Shown: positions 1 through 10,037, counted from the first letter of the stretch. The stretch: 64,000 nt of DNA from Niabella ginsenosidivorans (GCF_001654455.1 NZ_CP015772.1:806001-870000), one strand, 5' to 3'. Numbers and translations: made by a program. The notes: a model not told the origin generated them from the letters alone.

Positions 1-1
1 G

Positions 2-1261
2 GAGGATGATATAGCGCTGAGCTTATCAGCATTGGGCATCCGCATTATTGCGCCCATACCCGGCCGGGGCACTATTGGTATTGAAGTGCCCAACGCGCGG
101 AAGACCATTGTAAGCATGAAGACCCTGCTGGCTTCTGAAGAATTTACAAAAAGCAGTCATTCTTTGCCCATTGCATTGGGAAAGAGGATCGATAATAAAA
201 ACTTTATAGTAGACCTTGCTACCATGCCCCACCTGTTAATGGCGGGCGCTACCGGCCAGGGGAAGTCTGTTGGCATTAATGCGATCCTTGTTTCATTATT
301 GTACAGCAAGCATCCCTCGCAATTAAAGTTTGTTCTGGTCGATCCGAAAAAAGTAGAACTGAGCGTTTACAGCCAGATCGTGAACCATTTCCTGGCGCGG
401 TTGCCAAACGAGGAAGATGCTATTATTACAGACACCAAAAAGGTGATCAATACATTGAACGCGCTTTGTATAGAAATGGATAACCGGTATGATCTTTTAA
501 AAGACGCAGGTTGCCGGAATATAAAGGAGTACAATGCAAAATTTGCTGCGCGCAAGCTGAACCCGGAAAGAGGGCATATGTTTATGCCGTTTATTGTACT
601 GGTAGTAGATGAATTTGCGGATCTGATCATGACAGCAGGTAAAGAAGTGGAAATGCCGATTGCGCGCCTGGCCCAGCTGGCACGTGCGGTGGGCATACAC
701 CTTATTATTGCCACGCAGCGCCCGTCAGTAAATATAATTACGGGCATTATTAAAGCCAATTTTCCCGCACGTATTGCCTTTAAGGTGAGCAGTAAGATTG
801 ACAGCCGTACGATACTGGATGCCGGCGGGGCTGATCAGTTGATTGGTAAAGGGGATATGCTGATCAGCCTGAACGGGGAGATCTCCCGTTTACAATGCGC
901 GTTTGTAGATACCCCGGAAGTGGATAAAGTGGTGGACTTTATTGCATACCAGGAAGGCTACCCCGAACCTTTCCTGCTGCCGGAATATATAGATGAAAAG
1001 GACCTGGAAGCTGCCGGTGATTTTGATCCGGATGACCGGGATTCTTTATTTGAGGATGCCGCCCGATTAATTGTTGCCAACCAGATCGGTTCTACCTCTT
1101 TGCTGCAGCGCAGGATGAAGCTGGGCTATAACAGGGCTGGCAGGTTGATGGATCAGTTGGAACAGGCAGGTATTGTTGGCCCCAACCAGGGCAGCAAGGC
1201 CAGGGAGGTGCTGATAAAGACAGAGGCGGAATTGCAGCAGCACCTGGACATGCTGGGTTAA
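2..1261 (+). CDS. ftsK: DNA translocase FtsK, C-terminal part (5' end outside window)
   Basis: FtsK/SpoIIIE motor that pumps double-stranded DNA at the division septum and helps resolve chromosome dimers. The frame is open from the first bases of the window (EDDIALSLSALGIRI...), so the N-terminal membrane domain lies outside. Visible are the Walker A motif GATGQGKSVG encoded near position 245, a Walker B-like stretch IVLVVDEFADL, the ATQRPSVNIITG sensor segment, and a C-terminal winged-helix gamma-like domain (TSLLQRRMKLGYNRAGRLMDQLE), which in FtsK reads KOPS sites. About 420 codons are present. The stop codon lies inside a short direct repeat of TTAAAATCTG. The lolA-like gene follows about 90 bp downstream, an arrangement I recall in other Bacteroidota. 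Identification is firm. Confidence 0.96.
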   Translation, partial: EDDIALSLSALGIRIIAPIPGRGTIGIEVPNARKTIVSMKTLLASEEFTKSSHSLPIALGKRIDNKNFIVDLATMPHLLMAGATGQGKSVGINAILVSLLYSKHPSQLKFVLVDPKKVELSVYSQIVNHFLARLPNEEDAIITDTKKVINTLNALCIEMDNRYDLLKDAGCRNIKEYNAKFAARKLNPERGHMFMPFIVLVVDEFADLIMTAGKEVEMPIARLAQLARAVGIHLIIATQRPSVNIITGIIKANFPARIAFKVSSKIDSRTILDAGGADQLIGKGDMLISLNGEISRLQCAFVDTPEVDKVVDFIAYQEGYPEPFLLPEYIDEKDLEAAGDFDPDDRDSLFEDAARLIVANQIGSTSLLQRRMKLGYNRAGRLMDQLEQAGIVGPNQGSKAREVLIKTEAELQQHLDMLG

Positions 1262-1350
1262 AATCTGTTAAAATCTGTTAAAGGCTGCAACTATGCACCA
1301 TAGCTGACGTCTAACCGATGTAATAATTATCAAAACAAATTCAATACAAC

Positions 1351-1998
1351 ATGAAGAAATTATATGTAAGCGCATTTTTTTTATTAGTAGCGGTATGTTC
1401 ATTTGCACAGCAAAGGGACGCGAGGGCAAAGGCGATACTTGATGAAGTAAGCGCAAAATTTAAAACCTACCAGACCGTTACGGCCAATTTTGCTTATTCT
1501 ATCCAGAATGCACAGGGCAAGATACTATCAAAAAAGACGGGTATTGTCAATATGAAAGGGCCAAAGTTCAATATCTCTTTCGGTAGTAATAAAATTATCA
1601 GCGACGGAAATACAGTATGGAACTATGATCCTTCCACCAAAGAAGTTACAGTAAACAATGCCAATAAATCAGAGAGCACCATTACTCCTCAAAAACTGTT
1701 TACCGATTTCTATAATAAAGACTTTATGTATGTAATGGGCAATGAATCAACAGTAAACGGCAAGCCCGTAAGCGTGATCATTATGCAGCCCATTGATAAG
1801 AACAAACCGTTTAGCCGGTTATATGTAGCTGTTGATAAAGCCTCCAAAACAATAGTAAGCACAACCGTTGTAGAAAAAGGCGGTAACCGGTATGTATATA
1901 TGGTAAGCCGGCTGAAGCCGAATGCACCTATACCTGATGACCAGTTTACATTTGATAAAGCAAAGTATCCGGGGGTAGAAGTGGTGGACTTAAGATAA
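1351..1998 (+). CDS. lolA: LolA-like outer-membrane lipoprotein carrier protein
   Basis: Periplasmic chaperone that takes lipoproteins from the LolCDE exporter to the outer membrane. The 215-residue product starts with a signal peptide (MKKLYVSAFFLLVAVCSFAQ) and continues as one LolA fold: an N-terminal helix (AKAILDEVSAKFKTYQTVTANF), then beta strands including the ISDGNTVWNYDPSTKEV segment and the late VVEKGGNRYVYMVSRLKPN strand pair. The length fits the family. It lies directly after ftsK on the same strand and is closed by a rho-independent terminator, so it is either the end of that operon or a single gene. No LolB-like gene is nearby, as is normal in Bacteroidota. Confidence 0.88.
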   Translation: MKKLYVSAFFLLVAVCSFAQQRDARAKAILDEVSAKFKTYQTVTANFAYSIQNAQGKILSKKTGIVNMKGPKFNISFGSNKIISDGNTVWNYDPSTKEVTVNNANKSESTITPQKLFTDFYNKDFMYVMGNESTVNGKPVSVIIMQPIDKNKPFSRLYVAVDKASKTIVSTTVVEKGGNRYVYMVSRLKPNAPIPDDQFTFDKAKYPGVEVVDLR

Positions 1999-2025
1999 TG
2001 ATATAACCTGTTTTTTTTATATAAT

Positions 2026-2056
2026 CCCGCCGCAATAATCATGTGGCGGGTTTTTT
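2026..2056 (+). terminator. Rho-independent terminator after lolA
   Basis: The stem CCCGCCGC / GTGGCGGG (one G-T pair) has a short AT-rich loop and is followed by six T. It sits 27 bp after the lolA stop codon and is correctly oriented to end that transcript. Confidence 0.85.
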
Positions 2057-2588
2057 ATCTGGGAAATCAGAGCAGATTTTCCTTTTTAAGCCGGATCTTA
2101 CGGCAGGGTACCCGGTCTTTTATCCGCAGCGGGTCAGTGTATATGATCCGTATACAGCCCTGCGTCAACATTTATAGCCCAGAAGCAGGGACCTGCTATT
2201 ATGGATTTTAAATTCATAATAGGTTTATTCACAGGCTTTATGAAATAAAAATACCACCTGTGCTTTACAACTGTATGACCTGTTTTGTGTTTGGGAATCT
2301 TTTTTTACTGATTGTTGCTTAATTTAGCCCTTAAGGATTGTTTAAAAAAATTGACTGTAAAAACAACTTTGGCTCATTTTATAAATTAAAATTAAAAAGT
2401 ATTTTTGCTGATGGATTGCAGGCATTAACGATTTTTGCACTTGATTTTTCAGCGGACTCTTATTGAAAAAAATGTATTCAATATGCTTGTTTCACAGGTG
2501 ATTTTAAGACGGTCCGGCACCTTTTCATTTTTAAAGTTACAGTAAGGGCAACTGTATATATTTATTCCATTAATTGAATTTAAATAAA
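2057..2588. other. Long AT-rich intergenic region before the ECF sigma gene
   Basis: No convincing gene on either strand. It holds an AT-rich inverted repeat (CTATTATG at 2196 and CATAATAG ending at 2222) and a segment at 2083-2110 (core CCGGATCTTA) that recurs almost exactly at 14523-14548, after the other end of the mannan locus. The promoter and any autoregulatory site of the sigma factor should lie here, but I see no clear -33/-7 pair. Confidence 0.5.
2083..2110. repeat. Short dispersed repeat, copy 1 (CCGGATCTTA core)
   Basis: About 26 bp shared, with two or three differences, with 14523-14548: a T run, AGCCGGATCTTA, one variable base, then GGCAGG and TAC. The two copies flank the sigma/SusCD/GH76 locus in the same orientation. 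Confidence 0.5.
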
Positions 2589-3191
2589 ATGGAGCGCAAT
2601 GAAGAAATAATAATCAGGCAATTGAGAGAAGGTTCGGAAAGAGCGTATAAATATTTGTATGACCATTATTATACAACGTTGTGCCATACTGCAAACGGAT
2701 ATTTACAGGATCCTGATCAGTCGGAACTGATTGTGGGAGATCTCATTTTTCATTTATGGGAGATCAGGGAATCTTTGCAGATAGAAACCTCTTTGCTGGG
2801 CTATCTGGTCAGCGCGGTCAGGAACAGGTGCATCAATTATTTGTCCTCGTCGCGCATAAGACATGAAGTGCCGGTTTCTTACCTGCTGCAAAAATCGGCT
2901 TTGGGAATGGCCGCTTTTGATTATGCCACGCCAAAGGATTATGTAATGAACGGATTGTTAGAGAAGGAGTTAGATGGGGAGTTTGCCAATGCAATCAATG
3001 CTTTGCCGCCCGAATGCAAAATCGTTTTTGTAAAGAGCCGTTTTGAAAAGAAGAAATACGAAGATATTTCACAGGAATTAAGCATATCCGTCAACACCGT
3101 TAAATACCATATGAAGAATGCCTTACGGTTGTTGAGGGAAAAGCTGGAAAAATATGTGGCCATTCTTCTTGTCCTTTTTTTCTTTAAATAA
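2589..3191 (+). CDS. ECF sigma factor, FecI-like (SusCD-associated)
   Basis: RNA polymerase sigma-70 factor of the extracytoplasmic function class, 200 residues. Region 2 is the segment around GYLVSAVRNRCINYLSSSR. Region 4 is the C-terminal helix-turn-helix, with ALPPECKIVFVKSRFEKKKY leading into EDISQELSISVNTVKYHMK. The protein ends in a strongly hydrophobic tail (VAILLVLFFFK), which many Bacteroidota ECF factors of this type carry. An in-frame TTG lies five codons upstream, but the ATG gives a normal N-terminus. It is followed by a FecR anti-sigma gene and an STN-containing SusC. In this gene order the sigma factor normally switches on the locus when substrate occupies the outer-membrane transporter. 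Confidence 0.93.
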   Translation: MERNEEIIIRQLREGSERAYKYLYDHYYTTLCHTANGYLQDPDQSELIVGDLIFHLWEIRESLQIETSLLGYLVSAVRNRCINYLSSSRIRHEVPVSYLLQKSALGMAAFDYATPKDYVMNGLLEKELDGEFANAINALPPECKIVFVKSRFEKKKYEDISQELSISVNTVKYHMKNALRLLREKLEKYVAILLVLFFFK

Positions 3192-3402
3192 CCGCCATTT
3201 TCTTTAGATATATATATTTCCAATTGATCTGATCTGCTGATGGGCAGCCTGTTTAAATCTTAAAACCAGGTATTTATAAACAGGAAGTTCTGTTTTCTTC
3301 TTTTTTTATAAAAAACTCTTTTTTTGACTACCCTTTTTTCCTGTTTTCCTGTCTTATCTAAAAGATCATAAAATAGAACATACGAACAGCCATATAGATG
3401 AA
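3192..3402. other. AT-rich spacer between sigma and anti-sigma genes; holds a possible ATA start
   Basis: About 210 bp with T-rich runs and no separate gene. The FecR frame is open from 3328 through this spacer without ATG, GTG or TTG until the TTG at 3403. An ATA at 3373 followed by EHTNSHIDELIAAFLSRQL would give the usual FecR N-terminus. Confidence 0.5.
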
Positions 3403-4422
3403 TTGATTGCTGCATTTTTATCCCGGCAACTGGACGAGAGTTCAATGAAGGAACTAACAGAATGGGTAAATGCCACGCCTGCCAATAAATTATATTTCCG
3501 GCAGCAGCTGGAAGTATGGTCTGCTGCAATTGAGCAAAAAAACGCCCATTTATATAATAAGGACAAGGCTTTTAAACGGTTTAAGAACAGGGTGCGACGT
3601 GTAAAAGCAGCCGGCAATAAAGAACCTTTACGCCCGTCTATTATTATGGCTGCCCATAAGCGCGGGTTCTATTATAAAGTTGCTTCTTATGCCGCTATCC
3701 TGGTTATAATAGCAGGTATGGTGCTTTTTCTTCGTACTACCCGTTCCGGACCAGGTGCTGCTTCCGGCAGGGAACGGGTATCATTTATTCAGATAGACGT
3801 TCCCTTGGGAGCAAGAAAAAAATGTATACTGCCCGATAAAACGGTGGTATGGCTCAATGCGGGCTCTGTTTTCAAATACCCCTCTGGTTTCAGCGGCAAA
3901 ACCAGGAAAGTATTTTTAAACGGAGAAGGGTATTTTGAAGTGACCAAGGATGCCGGGCACCCTTTTATTGTAACTACTTCCAAAGGTACTATTACGGTTA
4001 CGGGAACAACTTTCAATGTGTATGCATATGCAGCAAAGCCCCGTTTTGTTACCGCATTGCTTGAAGGGCATGTGAGCGTTATTGCTAAAAACGGTAAAGC
4101 TGTAAATCTTTTACCGTTACAAAAAGCAGAATTGAACAATGAGGCGTTAACAATTTCTTCCATATCTGACCCTGACGAATACAGATGGAAGGATGGTTTG
4201 ATCTCGTTTGATAACGAACGGATCACTGATGTACTGGAGCGCCTGGGGATCGCGTTTGGTCAGAAAATAACTATTCAGCACCTGGATAACCCCAACCTGT
4301 TACTGACAGGGAAGTTCAGACTTAAAGACGGATTGGAATATGCGCTGAAAGTGCTGAGCGAGAGCTATGACATTACCTATAAACATGATGCTAACGATAA
4401 GGGATATATCATTATAAACTGA
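3403..4422 (+). CDS. FecR-family anti-sigma factor
   Basis: Inner-membrane anti-sigma factor that holds the adjacent ECF sigma factor and releases it when the STN domain of the SusC transporter signals through the periplasm. The cytoplasmic N-terminal segment (FLSRQLDESSMKELTEWVN) matches the FecR_N pattern. One transmembrane helix (ASYAAILVIIAGMVLFL) lies near residue 110. The periplasmic FecR domain follows (IDVPLGARKKCILPDKTVVWLNAGS, FLNGEGYFEVTKDAGHPFIV), then a C-terminal DUF4974-like domain (SISFDNERITDVLERLG-type segment). TTG is the only standard start in frame and it trims the N-terminus; an ATA thirty bases earlier fits better. The family assignment is secure, the start is not. Confidence 0.9.
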   Translation: MIAAFLSRQLDESSMKELTEWVNATPANKLYFRQQLEVWSAAIEQKNAHLYNKDKAFKRFKNRVRRVKAAGNKEPLRPSIIMAAHKRGFYYKVASYAAILVIIAGMVLFLRTTRSGPGAASGRERVSFIQIDVPLGARKKCILPDKTVVWLNAGSVFKYPSGFSGKTRKVFLNGEGYFEVTKDAGHPFIVTTSKGTITVTGTTFNVYAYAAKPRFVTALLEGHVSVIAKNGKAVNLLPLQKAELNNEALTISSISDPDEYRWKDGLISFDNERITDVLERLGIAFGQKITIQHLDNPNLLLTGKFRLKDGLEYALKVLSESYDITYKHDANDKGYIIIN

Positions 4423-4563
4423 CCAAATTACGAGAGCGAAGCATTTATGGGAATAAGGACATAAACGATTTAAAACATTGCTGTCATCAAATTCAATCGC
4501 TGTTATAAAATAATTGCGGGCATTTATTTGTCATTGAGAATAATAATAAACATTCAATCATAC

Positions 4564-7500
4564 ATGAATATAAAATCAACATCAGTTTCCCCGTCCGGTA
4601 ATTTTAAAAAACGGGGTTTGAAGACGTATCTGATAAAAGGGATTTGTGTGCTTCTTATGCTCTTATACTGCGTGCATAATATAAGTGCGGCCGTTTATCA
4701 AACCCGGACCGTATCGCTCAATATACAGAATGCGCCGTTAAAAGAAGTACTGAGGGCCATTGAGGATCAGACGGATTATCTTTTTATCTATTCAAAGGAT
4801 ATAGACGTTGCCCGTAAAGTGTCGTTAAATGTGCAAAACGAAACCATTCCCAATGTGCTGAAAACATTGCTTACCCCTCTTAAGCTGGTATATAAAACTG
4901 AAGGGCAGCATATAACGATCATAAAAGAGAACCCCGTGGCACGGAATAACCCGTCATCATTGGCATCGAGAATGCTGCGTGGTACGGTAACAGATGCCAA
5001 GACTCAGAAACCGATAGCCGGTGCCAGCGTTACTATTTCGGGCACAGCCATTGGTACCACAACAGATAAAGATGGTTTTTATCAATTACGGACCGATCAG
5101 AAAGAATGTATCTTAAAGATCACCTATGTTGGGTATAATGATCTGGAAATAAAAGTAAATACAACTGAAAACATCTATGATGCAGCCCTGTATGAAAAGG
5201 AAAATTCCTTAACGGAAACGGTTGTGATCGGCTATGGCACGCAACGTAAAATAAGCAATATAGGCGCACAGTCATCATTAAAACCGTCTGATATAAAAAT
5301 CCCGTCTTCCAACCTGACGGGAGTGCTGGCTGGAAGGCTTGCCGGGGTTATCTCTGTACAACGTACGGGAGAACCGGGCAAAAACTCTGCGGATATCTGG
5401 ATCAGGGGGATTTCTACACCCAACACTTCATCTCCTTTAATTCTTGTAGATGGTGTGGAACGCCCTTTCAATGATGTTGACCCCGAAGACGTAGAATCGC
5501 TTACCATCCTGAAAGACGCTTCAGCAACGGCTGTTTACGGGGTACGTGGCGCCAATGGTGTAATCATTATCAAAACAAAGCCGGGAAGGATAGGAAAGCC
5601 GACCATCAACGCGGATTATTACGAATCGTTTATCCGGTTTACAAAAAAGGCAGACCTGGCAAATGGTATCGGATACATGAACGCTGCCAACGAGGCTTTG
5701 CGCAACGACGGGCTGGCCCCTAAATATTCACAGGAATACATTGAGAATACAAGGCTGGGAAAGGATCCCTATTTGTACCCGAATGTTGACTGGTTGAAAG
5801 AAGTATTCAATAACTGGGGGTACAACAGAAGGGCAAATGTGAACGTACGCGGGGGAAGTGAAAAAGCTACTTACTATGCTTCCGTAAGCTACTATAACGA
5901 AACCGGAATGACGGCCACAGACAAAAGCATTACAGCCTATAACTCTAAAATGAAATACAGCCGCTATAACTTTACTACGAACGTAGCTATTAATGCAACG
6001 CCTACCACAAAGGTAGAAATAGGCGCACAGGGTTATTTGGGCGAAGGGAACTATCCGGCCATTTCCTCTCACGACATTTATGCTTCTGCTATGTCCATTT
6101 CTCCCGTGGATTATCCCAAAATGTTTTATGTGCGGGGGCAGGCCTATGTTCCCGGCATCAACCCGAACGGGGGCTTCCGGAATCCTTATGCCGATGCCAC
6201 CCGAAGGGGCTATGATAACCTCACAAAGAACCAGGTATATTCAAATCTCAGGGTTACCCAGGACCTGGCGATGCTCACACGTGGTTTAACATTCTCGGCA
6301 ATGTATGCCTATGACGTGTATAATGAAGTAGATCTTCACCAGACCCGCAGGGAATCTACCTGGTACCTTACCGATATAAACATACCTTATGATATGGATG
6401 GATACCCGATATTGACCAAGACCTATACAGGATCTGATGTACTGGATTATAGTCAGTCCTCGTCAGGTAACAAGAAAACATATCTGGAGACCTCATTTAA
6501 TTATGACAGGGCTTTTGGTGATCATCGTGTAAGCGGGCTATTGCTGTATAATCAGCAGCAAAGATTGGTTTATCCGCAGAGCACGCTGGAAAATGCCATT
6601 CCGTACAGGATGCAGGGCGTTGCTGGACGTGCCACCTACTCATGGAAGGACCGTTATTTTGCGGAATTTAATATAGGATATACAGGTGCAGAAAATTTTT
6701 CTCCCAGGAAAAGATACGGTACGTTCCCTGCCTATGGCGCAGGATGGGTTGTATCTAATGAAAAATTCTGGGAACCGTTTCATGATGTGATTTCTTTCCT
6801 GAAATTCAGATATACCGACGGGAAAATAGGGAACAGCAACGTATCGGACAGGCGCTTTATGTATCTGGATCAAATAGCAGCAAACGGTTCCTATGGATAT
6901 ATTTTCGGATCGAACGGTACCAGGTATGGTGGTTATGAGATCATCAATAATGCGGTAGATCTCGTATGGGAAGAATCGCGAAAGCAGGACCTGGGTGTTG
7001 AGCTGAAAACATTGGGAGGCGATCTGTCCATTATTTTCGACCTGTTCAGGGAAAGACGTAAGAACATTTTATTAAAACGTGAAAACTCAATCCCGTCCTT
7101 CATCGGGTACAATATGGCTTCACCTTACGGTAATGTAGGTATTGTAGAAAACAAGGGCTTTGACGGAACAATAGAATATAATAAACGCTTTAACCAGAAC
7201 TGGACGATTAATCTTAGAGGAAATATGACCTATAACAACGATAAGTGGATCAAGGGAGATTTACCGGAGCAACGCTATCCGTGGATGAACCAGCACGGAC
7301 AAAAGATCCTTGCTCAAACCGGCTATATAGCCGAAGGCCTGTTTACGCAGTCGCAAATTGATGATATGACCCGCTGGGAAGCGCTTTCGGACGAGGATAA
7401 GCTCATAACCCCCAAGCCGTTTGCCACCCAGTTTGGCAAAGTAAAAGCCGGCGATATCCGGTATAAGGATCTGAATAACGATGGTAAAATTGATGCTTAT

Positions 7501-8028
7501 GATAAAACGTATATCAGCCGGGGCGACGTTCCTGCAATGGTGTACGGGTTAGGGTTTACTGTTATGTGGAAAAACTTATCCGTCAGCGCTCTTTTCCAGG
7601 GAACTGCACAGGCAGAGCGTATATTGAGAGGCAACAGCATACAACCGTTTAACGGTGGTGGCGGAGCCGGAAACCTGTATAGCAATATCAATGACAGATG
7701 GACGGAAGAAAACCCCAGCCAGAATGTATTCTATCCCCGGCTTTCCTATGGAAGTGAAACACCGGATAATCAGAATAACTTTCAGCCAAGCACCTGGTGG
7801 CTGCGTGATGTGAGTTTCCTGCGCCTGAAAACATTACAGGTTTCTTATAACTTACCTAAAAGCTGGGCTCAGAAAATATCGCTCACCAATGCAGCCGTTT
7901 ATATGATGGGATACAACCTGTTGACCTTTTCCAAATTCAAATTATGGGACCCCGAACTGAATTCGGACGACGGCAGCCAATATCCGAATACGTCCTCACT
8001 TTCTATAGGAATAAACTTTACATTTTAA
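4564..8028 (+). CDS. SusC/RagA TonB-dependent outer-membrane transporter with STN signalling domain
   Basis: Imports oligosaccharide across the outer membrane with TonB energy, paired with the SusD downstream. The 1154-residue product has, in order, an N-terminal signal anchor (YLIKGICVLLMLLYCVHNISA), an STN domain at about residues 55-115 (VSLNIQNAPLKEVLRAIEDQ), a carboxypeptidase-regulatory-like domain at about 140-215 (RGTVTDAKTQKPIAGASVTI), the plug with the SusC signatures (SPLILVDGVERPF, LKDASATAVYGVRGANGVI) and a long beta barrel ending in an aromatic residue (SIGINFTF). The STN domain is the part that contacts FecR, so the transporter also acts as sensor for the sigma/anti-sigma pair just upstream. 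I chose the ATG at 4564 because it leads straight into the signal sequence; an earlier TTG adds nothing conserved. Confidence 0.95.
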   Translation: MNIKSTSVSPSGNFKKRGLKTYLIKGICVLLMLLYCVHNISAAVYQTRTVSLNIQNAPLKEVLRAIEDQTDYLFIYSKDIDVARKVSLNVQNETIPNVLKTLLTPLKLVYKTEGQHITIIKENPVARNNPSSLASRMLRGTVTDAKTQKPIAGASVTISGTAIGTTTDKDGFYQLRTDQKECILKITYVGYNDLEIKVNTTENIYDAALYEKENSLTETVVIGYGTQRKISNIGAQSSLKPSDIKIPSSNLTGVLAGRLAGVISVQRTGEPGKNSADIWIRGISTPNTSSPLILVDGVERPFNDVDPEDVESLTILKDASATAVYGVRGANGVIIIKTKPGRIGKPTINADYYESFIRFTKKADLANGIGYMNAANEALRNDGLAPKYSQEYIENTRLGKDPYLYPNVDWLKEVFNNWGYNRRANVNVRGGSEKATYYASVSYYNETGMTATDKSITAYNSKMKYSRYNFTTNVAINATPTTKVEIGAQGYLGEGNYPAISSHDIYASAMSISPVDYPKMFYVRGQAYVPGINPNGGFRNPYADATRRGYDNLTKNQVYSNLRVTQDLAMLTRGLTFSAMYAYDVYNEVDLHQTRRESTWYLTDINIPYDMDGYPILTKTYTGSDVLDYSQSSSGNKKTYLETSFNYDRAFGDHRVSGLLLYNQQQRLVYPQSTLENAIPYRMQGVAGRATYSWKDRYFAEFNIGYTGAENFSPRKRYGTFPAYGAGWVVSNEKFWEPFHDVISFLKFRYTDGKIGNSNVSDRRFMYLDQIAANGSYGYIFGSNGTRYGGYEIINNAVDLVWEESRKQDLGVELKTLGGDLSIIFDLFRERRKNILLKRENSIPSFIGYNMASPYGNVGIVENKGFDGTIEYNKRFNQNWTINLRGNMTYNNDKWIKGDLPEQRYPWMNQHGQKILAQTGYIAEGLFTQSQIDDMTRWEALSDEDKLITPKPFATQFGKVKAGDIRYKDLNNDGKIDAYDKTYISRGDVPAMVYGLGFTVMWKNLSVSALFQGTAQAERILRGNSIQPFNGGGGAGNLYSNINDRWTEENPSQNVFYPRLSYGSETPDNQNNFQPSTWWLRDVSFLRLKTLQVSYNLPKSWAQKISLTNAAVYMMGYNLLTFSKFKLWDPELNSDDGSQYPNTSSLSIGINFTF

Positions 8029-8039
8029 ATTTAAAAGCG

Positions 8040-10037
8040 ATGAAACGCCCATATAAAAATTTTTCACACACAACCTGTTCCGCCAAAGCGGGCGGCAGCA
8101 TACGAAGCCTGACATTGAAATGCATGATCCTGTTACTGGTGCTGTCAGCAGGGGCATGTTCTAAATATTTTGACCAGGTGCCGCAGGATCGCTTGTCAAC
8201 GAATGAAATATTTCAGACAAGATCCGGTGCATTGGGCTATCTGGCAAACGTGTATACGTATATACCGGATGAATTTAACCAAAGACAGGTTCATGAAACC
8301 GCCCTGTACAGAACGCCTGGCCCGTGGACAGCGGCCAGCGATGAGGCTGAGTATGTACTATCTGATAATAAGGCAAAACTGATAAACAATAACACCCTTG
8401 ATGCCACAGACCAGACTATGGTAAAATACCGTTGGAAAAGCTGGTTTACGGGAATCCAGCAGGCAGAAGCGTTTATAGCCAATATTGATAAGGCTCCGGC
8501 AGATCAGGTGAGCACGTCGGAAAAAATACAGTGGAAAGCGGAGGCCAAGGCGATGCGCGCCATTTATTACTTTTATCTTGTACGTACCTATGGGCCCGTG
8601 CCGGTTCTGAAAGAAAACTATACACAGGATACCCCTACCGATGAATTACAGTTGCCCAGAAGCACAGTAGACGAGTGTTTTAATTATATTGTTGAACAAT
8701 TGAAAGAAGCACAAAACGAAGGGCTTTTAGATAATGCGGCCACAGATGCTGTTTCCGGATTAGGGCGCATTGATAAGGCCATCGCACAGGCTTTCATTAT
8801 TGAAGCGCTTACATTCAGGGCAAGCTGGTTATTTGACGGGGAATGCAGCTATTATGCCGGTTTGGCAAACAACGACGGGCAAAAGTTATTTCCCGAAAAG
8901 CCCAGTGCTGCAACCATTAGAAGTAACTGGCAAAAAGTGGCTGATGAATGTGCAACGTTCCTGAATACGTATGGAACACGCTACAGGTTAATGTACACCA
9001 ATAAGAACGGAACGGTTGTGGGCAGCGCTGATGCTGCGGACTTTGATCCGTATGAATCTTACAGAAGGGGAGTGCGCACACTGAGAAGCGATATGGCCAG
9101 CAATACAGAAATGATCTTCTATCGTATAGATAATTCCGCCGGTACAATGGAATATGACCGCATGCCCAATGATCATCGCATTAGTGATGGAAACTATAAA
9201 GGCGGGAGTTTGTTAGGTGCCACGCAGGAGCAGGTAGACGCATACTTCATGAATAACGGAATGTCGCCAATCACGGGTTATAAGGCCAACGGGATCACAC
9301 CGTCAATTAATGAGGCATCAGGCTATGTGGAAGACGGGGTCAGCAAAGCTGATTATACATCGGCAACCGGGCAGGTATATGCCCCCGCAGGAGCCCGTAT
9401 GATGTATGTAAACCGGGAGCCGAGGTTCTATGCAGATATTACTTTCAGCGGGCAGAAATGGTTTGCAGGTACAAACGGCGGAAATATTACCGATTTTACA
9501 TACAGCGGCGCTTGTGGCAAACTATACGGAGTGAACGACTATAGCAGCACAGGATATCTTGTGCGCAAGCATATGGGGGCGGGCGATCGTAATCAAAGCC
9601 TGATATGCATCCTGCTTCGGCTGCCGAACATTTATTTTAATTATATGGAGGCACTTTGCCATATTGATCCGACAAGTGCTGAACTATGGAAGTATATGAA
9701 TGCCATCCGCAAGCGGGCAGGTATACCTATGTATGGAGAAGGCGCAAATGCATTGCCCCGTCCTGCTGATGCAAACAGCGTAATGGATTTGATACGTAAA
9801 GAAAAAAGAGTGGAACTGGGCTTTGAAAATACCCGTTATTTTGACCTGCGCCGCTGGGGGCTTGCAACTGAATTTTTCAATAAAGCCGTACATGGTATGA
9901 ACATAAATGCCGACGGGAACGATTTTTTTGTTCGTTCAAAAGTTATTGACAGAAGCTTCAATCGCCAGTATTTCTTCCCCATTCCGCAGGGCGAAATAGA
10001 TATTGATAAGAATTTAGTTCAGAATACCGGGTATTAA
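8040..10037 (+). CDS. SusD/RagB surface glycan-binding lipoprotein
   Basis: Lid and glycan-binding partner of the SusC protein encoded 11 bp upstream. The N-terminus carries a lipoprotein signal (LLLVLSAGAC, with the cysteine followed by SKYFDQ). SusD hallmarks follow: the helical core with NEIFQTRSGALGYLANVYTY, the WKAEAKAMRAIYYFYLVRTYGPVP segment, and the C-terminal RKEKRVELGFENTRYFDLRRWG and FPIPQGEIDIDKN signatures. At 665 residues it is on the long side for SusD. The frame runs upstream into the susC end, but the ATG here begins the lipoprotein signal. It should be lipidated and exposed at the cell surface. Confidence 0.94.
   Translation: MKRPYKNFSHTTCSAKAGGSIRSLTLKCMILLLVLSAGACSKYFDQVPQDRLSTNEIFQTRSGALGYLANVYTYIPDEFNQRQVHETALYRTPGPWTAASDEAEYVLSDNKAKLINNNTLDATDQTMVKYRWKSWFTGIQQAEAFIANIDKAPADQVSTSEKIQWKAEAKAMRAIYYFYLVRTYGPVPVLKENYTQDTPTDELQLPRSTVDECFNYIVEQLKEAQNEGLLDNAATDAVSGLGRIDKAIAQAFIIEALTFRASWLFDGECSYYAGLANNDGQKLFPEKPSAATIRSNWQKVADECATFLNTYGTRYRLMYTNKNGTVVGSADAADFDPYESYRRGVRTLRSDMASNTEMIFYRIDNSAGTMEYDRMPNDHRISDGNYKGGSLLGATQEQVDAYFMNNGMSPITGYKANGITPSINEASGYVEDGVSKADYTSATGQVYAPAGARMMYVNREPRFYADITFSGQKWFAGTNGGNITDFTYSGACGKLYGVNDYSSTGYLVRKHMGAGDRNQSLICILLRLPNIYFNYMEALCHIDPTSAELWKYMNAIRKRAGIPMYGEGANALPRPADANSVMDLIRKEKRVELGFENTRYFDLRRWGLATEFFNKAVHGMNINADGNDFFVRSKVIDRSFNRQYFFPIPQGEIDIDKNLVQNTGY

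Noticed and set aside
1258-1287. Tandem TTAAAATCTG copies across the ftsK stop
   Set aside because: Only two exact and one partial copy, likely slippage without function.
5232-5507. Minus-strand frame inside susC
   Set aside because: It lies antisense within a long, conserved gene with full domain structure.
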